Positions 59,402-64,000 of a stretch of DNA of 64,000 nucleotides are shown piece after piece. This DNA comes from Methanoculleus caldifontis (GTDB taxonomy: Archaea; Halobacteriota; Methanomicrobia; Methanomicrobiales; Methanoculleaceae): positions 620,001 through 684,000 of the forward strand of contig NZ_WBKO01000001.1 of assembly GCF_032842345.1 (NCBI RefSeq), given 5' to 3'. Below the pieces are notes generated by a model. The model was not told the origin of the DNA. It made no database searches and saw only the letters and a list, made by a program, of their open reading frames with translations. Position 1 is the stretch's first letter, and each line of letters starts with the position of its first letter. A program made the translations under genes and the position numbers.

Positions 59402-61609
59402 ATGCCCGTCACGATGATGACGGAGATACCCTACGACCGGTTCGCTCACGTCCCGGAGCGGATCTCCGGGCTGGTCGACCTTGCGTACAACCTCTGGTGG
59501 AGCTGGCACTCCTCGGCAAGCGTTCTCTTCAAGATGTTGAACCGGGCGGAGTGGAAGATGAGCGGCCACAACCCGGTCAGAATGCTTCTCGATACTCCGC
59601 CGCGGTTCTTCGAGCGGGCAGCGACGAACCCGGAGTACCTCCGCCGCTACGACATCATCATGTACCGGTTCCGGCAGTATATGGAGCCGAAGACGAGCTG
59701 GTTTTCGCAGTACTACCCCGGCCGCGTGCCGCTGACGATCGCCTACCTCTCAAGCGAGTTCGGGCTCCACCACTCGCTCCCGTTCTACGCGGGGGGGCTC
59801 GGCATCCTCGCGGGGGACCATGTCAAGGCGTCGAGCGACCTCGGCGTGCCGCTGGTCGCCGTCGGGTTCATGTATGCCGAGGGTTACCTGCACCAGCACA
59901 TCGAAGCGAACGGCTGGCAGAAGAACATCGCAGAGGTCCTGGACCGCGACGCCGCGCCGGTTCTCCGGGTGCTCGACGATAGCGGCCGGCAGCTCGTGAT
60001 CCGTGTCCCTCTGATCGAGCCCGCCATCTACGTCGCCGTCTGGAAAGTGCAGGTGGGGCGTGTCCCCCTCTACCTCCTCGATACCCACATCGACGAGAAC
60101 GAGCCCGAGAACCGGAACATCTCCCACCGCCTCTACTTGAAGGAGATCGAGTGCCGCCTCCGGCAGGAGGTGGTCCTCGGCATCGGCGGGCGGAAGGTCC
60201 TCCATACCCTTGGCATCGAGTACTCGGCGATGCACTTGAACGAGGGCCATTCGGCGTTCGCCCTCCTCGAGCGGCTCCGCGAACGACTCGATGCCGGGAT
60301 GCCCCCCGGAGATGCGCGGGAACAGGTCCGGGGGACCTCGGTCTTCACCACCCACACCCCTGTGCCGGCCGCCCACGACGTCTTCCCTGAGGAACTGATG
60401 GCGAAGTACTTCCGCACCTACTGCTCGTCGCTCGGTCTGACCTGGGACGAGTTCATGGCGCTCGGAGAGGACCCTCACAGCCCGGGCGCCGGGTTCAACA
60501 TGACCGCCTTCGCCCTCCGTATGAGCCGCTTCCACAACGGCGTCTCGCAGAAACACGGCGAGGTCGCCCGCGAGATGTGGCAGCCCCTCTGGCCCGATCT
60601 GCCCGTCGAGAAGATCCCGATCGACGCCATCACGAACGGAGTCCACATGCCCTCATGGCTGAACCACCGGATCGAAGCGCTCTTTGACCGGTACATGGAC
60701 TCGGTCTACCCGAACTGGCGGGAGGAGTACGATAACCCGGCGCTCTGGGAGGTGGTCGACGAGATCCCGGACGAAGAGCTCTGGCGCGAGCACCAGTGGC
60801 TGAAGATGAAACTCTTCGCCCGGCTCCGGGATCGGAAACGGATGAAGTGGGCGGGGCACCGGGAGGAGCCCGCGAACCTGGCCGCCGAAGGGCTCATGCT
60901 CGACACCTCGGCGCTGACGATCGGGTTTGCCAGGCGGTTTGCCGAGTACAAGCGGGCCGACCTCATCTTCGAGGACCTGGACCGCCTCGACCGGATCGTG
61001 AACAACCGCTGGAGGCCGGTGCAGTTCATCTTCGCCGGGAAGGCCCACCCTGCCGACGAGCGGGGCAAACAGATCCTGCAGGAGATCTACCAGTACTCCC
61101 AGGACCCCCGGTTCGGAGGCCGGATCGCGTTCATCGAGGATTACGGCGAGCAGCTTGCACGCTACATGGTCCACGGCGTCGACGTCTGGATGAACACTCC
61201 CGTCCCGCTCATGGAGGCGAGCGGGACGAGCGGCATGAAGGCGGGGATGAACGGGGTGCCGAACCTCTCGGTCCTGGATGGCTGGTGGGTCGAGGGCTAC
61301 AACGGCAGAAACGGCTGGGGCTTCGAGGGCCGCCCCCCCTACTCGGGAGAGGGGCAGCCTGACGCAGGGACGCTCTACGACCTGATCGAGAACGAGCTCG
61401 CCCCGCTCTACTACTCGCGGACGATAGATGATACCCCGCACAAGTGGGTCCGGATCATGAAAGAGTCGATCAAGAGCATCGCCCCGCAGTATTGCGCGGT
61501 CCGGATGCTCAAAGAGTATGTCACGCACTACTATCCCTCGGTCTGCATGTACGCGGCCGGCCCGGCGAAGCGGGCGGCCGGAATCGAGGGGGTCTGCATC
61601 CCCCGCTGA
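59402..61609 (+). CDS. glgP: Alpha-glucan phosphorylase (GT35)
   Basis: The 735-residue PLP enzyme releases glucose 1-phosphate from glycogen-like glucans. The N-terminal region (DLAYNLWWSWHSSASVLFKM) is that of the archaeal/bacterial alpha-glucan phosphorylase of shorter type. Seen are YLSSEFGLHHSLPFYAGGLG, VFTTHTPVPAAHDVF, FARRFAEYKRADLIFEDLDR and the PLP-lysine motif EASGTSGMKAGMNGVPNLSV near residue 610. AGGTGTGA stands eight bases before the ATG. The lack of other glycogen genes nearby leaves regulation open. Confidence 0.93.
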   Translation: MPVTMMTEIPYDRFAHVPERISGLVDLAYNLWWSWHSSASVLFKMLNRAEWKMSGHNPVRMLLDTPPRFFERAATNPEYLRRYDIIMYRFRQYMEPKTSWFSQYYPGRVPLTIAYLSSEFGLHHSLPFYAGGLGILAGDHVKASSDLGVPLVAVGFMYAEGYLHQHIEANGWQKNIAEVLDRDAAPVLRVLDDSGRQLVIRVPLIEPAIYVAVWKVQVGRVPLYLLDTHIDENEPENRNISHRLYLKEIECRLRQEVVLGIGGRKVLHTLGIEYSAMHLNEGHSAFALLERLRERLDAGMPPGDAREQVRGTSVFTTHTPVPAAHDVFPEELMAKYFRTYCSSLGLTWDEFMALGEDPHSPGAGFNMTAFALRMSRFHNGVSQKHGEVAREMWQPLWPDLPVEKIPIDAITNGVHMPSWLNHRIEALFDRYMDSVYPNWREEYDNPALWEVVDEIPDEELWREHQWLKMKLFARLRDRKRMKWAGHREEPANLAAEGLMLDTSALTIGFARRFAEYKRADLIFEDLDRLDRIVNNRWRPVQFIFAGKAHPADERGKQILQEIYQYSQDPRFGGRIAFIEDYGEQLARYMVHGVDVWMNTPVPLMEASGTSGMKAGMNGVPNLSVLDGWWVEGYNGRNGWGFEGRPPYSGEGQPDAGTLYDLIENELAPLYYSRTIDDTPHKWVRIMKESIKSIAPQYCAVRMLKEYVTHYYPSVCMYAAGPAKRAAGIEGVCIPR

Positions 61610-61731
61610 CGGCTCCGGCAGGTTGATGCGACGGCGGGGACAACCTGCTCCCATATGGCATCCTGCCCGGCAACGGTCCGGCGTGAAGCGAGAGGGGGCT
61701 ACCCGGTGCCCCGGGAAGGGAACCCGGACGC

Positions 61732-62601
61732 ATGACGAGCGGCCTGTTTGCCCGGGGGGCGCTGCTCGCCGCGGTGGTTGCGACGATGCTCGGTTCAGCC
61801 CTCGTCGTCGCGCCGCCGGCGACGCCGGGCGCCGTCCTCCTCCTTCTCGCCGTCGGCGTCGTCGCCGGGGTCTTCGGGGGGCTGATCGGGGTCGGGGGGT
61901 CGACGATCATGCTCCCCGTCATGTACTTCTACCTCGGATTTCCGGAGCCCGTCGCTATCGGGACCGGGCTCTTTGTGGTCGTCTTCACCTCGCTCTCCGG
62001 CGCCGTCGGCCACCTTGCGCGGGGGAATCTCGACGGCCGGGTGGCAGCCCGGATCGCCACGGGCGGCCTTCTCGGTGTCCTCATCGGCTCCTGGCTCTTC
62101 TCCTTCATCGTCGACCATACCCGCGTCCTCGACCTGATCCTCGGCCTGATCTTCCTCGCCCCGTCGATAGGGATGATCCGGGACGGGCTCCGGTCCGGCA
62201 CCCGGCCGGAGCCTGAGCGTGTCGGGGGAACCGCTCCCGGCCACGCCCTCTTCGGGGCCACCGTCGGGGTCCTGACCGGGATCACCGGGCTTGGGGGCGG
62301 TTACGCCCTCGTCCCGGGGCTGCTCTACCTCTTCGGCGCCCCGGTCTCTGTCACGATGGGGACGTCGCTAGCGTCCATGATCCCGATGGCGGTCGTCGGG
62401 GGCGGGATCAAACTCGCGGAAGGGTATGTCGCCGTCGGGGCGGGGCTGATCCTCGCTGCCGGGTCGATCGCCGGCGCCCAGGCGGGGGCCGCGTCGATCG
62501 GAAGGTTCCGGCCGGCGACCCTGAAACTGGTCTTCGGCCTCTACTTCCTCTACGCGGCGATCCGCTTTATCGCGGGGTTCCTCGGTATCGGGGTGCCCTG
62601 A
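61732..62601 (+). CDS. Sulfite exporter TauE/SafE-type permease
   Basis: The 289-residue protein has about eight hydrophobic helices in two repeats. The first has VAGVFGGLIGVGGSTIMLPV near residue 44, and the second has GVLTGITGLGGGYALVPGLL near residue 180, the duplicated G-x-G-G motif of the TauE/SafE family. Members move sulfite, sulfonates or other organic anions. The substrate here is unknown. It stands alone between glgP and the transglutaminase-like gene. Confidence 0.86.
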   Translation: MTSGLFARGALLAAVVATMLGSALVVAPPATPGAVLLLLAVGVVAGVFGGLIGVGGSTIMLPVMYFYLGFPEPVAIGTGLFVVVFTSLSGAVGHLARGNLDGRVAARIATGGLLGVLIGSWLFSFIVDHTRVLDLILGLIFLAPSIGMIRDGLRSGTRPEPERVGGTAPGHALFGATVGVLTGITGLGGGYALVPGLLYLFGAPVSVTMGTSLASMIPMAVVGGGIKLAEGYVAVGAGLILAAGSIAGAQAGAASIGRFRPATLKLVFGLYFLYAAIRFIAGFLGIGVP

Positions 62602-62737
62602 ACCGTATCTCCGGAATGGTTGCCGGGGAGGCGGACGGGCCTCCGGGACCGGCAGTGACGGAAAGCCCGGTTGCCGTCAAGGTTTTTAGCCGGCGGCCGC
62701 CCATATCCTAGTACCGATACGCGGTGGGGCCCCGGAG

Positions 62738-63679
62738 ATGGAGTGGAAGGATATTGTCAGCGTTCTCGCGGGCGGGATCGTGATCCTGCTCGTCGCTCTC
62801 GTAGTGAAACCCGCGCTCCTCCCGGCATCGGGCGGCCCCTCTCTCGCCGGGGCGGCACCGCCCGTGTATCACCCGCCCATCCCGGCCCCGGCCGCGACGC
62901 CGTTCCCGGAAGGCGCTCCGGTCTACACCCGGACCTTCCGCTGGACGTCGATCGACGGCGGGGTCCATACAACGGAGGTCCGGGTCCCGGAGGCGCTCTT
63001 CCTCGAGCGCCGGGCGACCCCCCGGTTTGCCGACCCGCTCGCCTGGGGGCGATACGCCCTCGCGGATGCCGATCGGCCGGTCCTCGACGACCTCGCCCGC
63101 CGGATCGCACCCCCGACCGCCAACCCGGAAGAGGAGTACTTCCGGCTGATGAACCTGATCTTCTTCGTCCAGCAGATACCGTACGCGCCCGACAACAGCA
63201 CCGACTCCTATACCGAAGGCGTCCTCCCCCGGTATGCCCGGCATGTGGGAAAGAGTGTTGAGTACACCAGATACCCCGTCGAGACGCTCGTCGACGGGAA
63301 GGGAGACAGCGAGGATGCGGCTATCCTGATGGCTGGGCTCCTCGACGCTCTCAGCTACGATACGGTGCTGCTCCGGTACCCGGACCACATGGCGCTCGGT
63401 ATCCGGATGGAGGGGTTCAACCCCTATTACGCGAAGTACACGCCGAAATACTTCACGTACGAGGGGAAGCACTACTACTACGTCGAGGGGACGAACTACA
63501 CCTCGGTCTCCACGGGAAATTCGACGTTCTGGGCCAGGCCTGCCCCGATCGGTGATACCCGGGCCGGGCCGGTCGAGAGCGTGAGGTCGGGGACGCCGGA
63601 GATCATTCCCCTGCGCTACCTCCTCATGCCCGCCGAATACCGTATCCACCCGGTCCGGCTGCCGGGGAGAGGGGCGTGA
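62738..63679 (+). CDS. Membrane-anchored transglutaminase-like protein with Ser for Cys
   Basis: The 313-residue product has one N-terminal helix (DIVSVLAGGIVILLVALVVK) and an extracytoplasmic domain with VEYTRYPVETLVDGKGDSED, AAILMAGLLDALSYDTVLLR and PDHMALGIRM. The layout is that of the transglutaminase-like cysteine protease fold, where the usual GDCED contains the nucleophile. Here it reads GDSED. His (PDHM) is kept. The C-terminal part GKHYYYVEGTNYTSVSTGNS holds further conserved residues. It may be a binding rather than cleaving protein. The next gene overlaps as GTGA. Confidence 0.8.
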   Translation: MEWKDIVSVLAGGIVILLVALVVKPALLPASGGPSLAGAAPPVYHPPIPAPAATPFPEGAPVYTRTFRWTSIDGGVHTTEVRVPEALFLERRATPRFADPLAWGRYALADADRPVLDDLARRIAPPTANPEEEYFRLMNLIFFVQQIPYAPDNSTDSYTEGVLPRYARHVGKSVEYTRYPVETLVDGKGDSEDAAILMAGLLDALSYDTVLLRYPDHMALGIRMEGFNPYYAKYTPKYFTYEGKHYYYVEGTNYTSVSTGNSTFWARPAPIGDTRAGPVESVRSGTPEIIPLRYLLMPAEYRIHPVRLPGRGA

Positions 63680-64000
63680 GTGCCGTGGACCTGAAGGCTC
63701 CGAAACTCCCGAAACTTCCGAAAATCACCGTCAGCCGGCGGCAGGCGCTCATCGCCGTCGGGGCGGCGGTTGCCCTGATAGCCGTCGTTTTCATCGGGTG
63801 GAACCTGTATCTCGACCACACCAAGGAGCAGCGGGTTGCGGCGTTCGGCAGCCATATGGCAGCCTCGGAGGCAGACCTCCACCGGCTCCACGAGGCGGTC
63901 TCGACGCACATGCGCTCTTCCCCTGACCACCTCTCGATCGGTGAGACTGACGCGTATATGCGGCAGTTTGGAGCCCTCGCGGAGTACGGGAGGGGGGTCA
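63676..64000 (+). CDS. Membrane-anchored hypothetical protein, 3' end outside the window
   Basis: A GTG at 63676 overlaps the previous stop and opens a frame to the window end. My translation is MSAVDLKAPKLPKLPKITVS, then a hydrophobic helix QALIAVGAAVALIAVVFIGW, and a helical extracytoplasmic part with HTKEQRVAAFGSHMAASEAD. An alternative GTG is at 63685. It is probably co-transcribed with the transglutaminase-like gene. No family can be named from this part. Confidence 0.6.
   Translation, partial: MSAVDLKAPKLPKLPKITVSRRQALIAVGAAVALIAVVFIGWNLYLDHTKEQRVAAFGSHMAASEADLHRLHEAVSTHMRSSPDHLSIGETDAYMRQFGALAEYGRGV

Overview
The window looks like the chromosome of a hydrogenotrophic methanogen of the Methanomicrobiales, most like Methanoculleus. 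This is inferred from gene content: coenzyme F420 (FO) synthase subunits, archaeal riboflavin synthase, DNA polymerase D small subunit, Orc1/Cdc6, archaeal GAPDH, KEOPS Cgi121, RIO1 kinase, Hel308 and an archaeal S26 signal peptidase. The DNA is high in GC, genes are tightly packed with many ATGA overlaps, and Shine-Dalgarno motifs are common. I saw no tRNA, rRNA, CRISPR array or transposase.

Layout. 1-3.5 kb: aminotransferase/ribH/ribC cluster, purE, and an arsenate-reductase-like protein that lacks its catalytic cysteine. 3.8-10.5 kb: thiC, a metallo-beta-lactamase hydrolase, a GIY-YIG protein and an iron-sulfur flavoprotein, then two cofH paralogues around a DUF1805 gene, and signal peptidase. 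10.6-19 kb: polymerase D small subunit, membrane pyrophosphatase, CorA, acetyl-CoA synthetase with an MFS transporter, and a block of 105-bp tandem repeats. 19.3-20.7 kb: RNase III-like protein and cyclophilin.

20.7-32.4 kb is the most unusual part, a metalloid/thiol island. It encodes an Acr3 arsenite pump, arsenate reductase, a CcdA-like plus CxxC lipoprotein pair resembling ArsG/ArsF, two ArsP-type permeases, two DGC-domain proteins, two mini-thioredoxins, two DUF2703 proteins, two very small Cys/Gly-rich proteins, a pyrroline-5-carboxylate-reductase-like protein and an ArsR regulator with a CVC motif. Six palindromes of one design (RTTTCAW-N6-TTGAARY) lie in front of its transcription units. 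I infer a single ArsR regulon. The divergent reductase/arsR module is present twice with reciprocal decay: one copy keeps the reductase and the other keeps arsR. A carbamoyltransferase gene lies between them, and its 3' end runs antisense through the dead arsR.

32.4-36.5 kb: PLP synthase pdxST, cbiB, a Trm112-like protein and purA in one operon. 36.5-45.2 kb: the replication-origin neighbourhood. An orc1/cdc6 gene is surrounded by six origin-recognition-box-like motifs (accccTTTgTTTCCAsTGGAAA type). Between two of them, in inverted orientation, is about 1 kb whose top strand is almost pure purine on the left and almost pure pyrimidine on the right. 41.5-48.6 kb: moaB, Cgi121, Hel308, KH protein, RIO1, TyrRS and GAPDH. 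48.9-56.3 kb: small accessory genes, several as tandem paralogues (GNAT, KTSC, TM2-like), plus ROK kinase, a phosphatase and a YigZ-like protein. 56.6-64 kb: ABC exporter, 2TM protein, glucan phosphorylase, TauE/SafE permease and a transglutaminase-like membrane protein. A dispersed GCGAAGCCGCGAAG hairpin family occupies most of the longer intergenic gaps.
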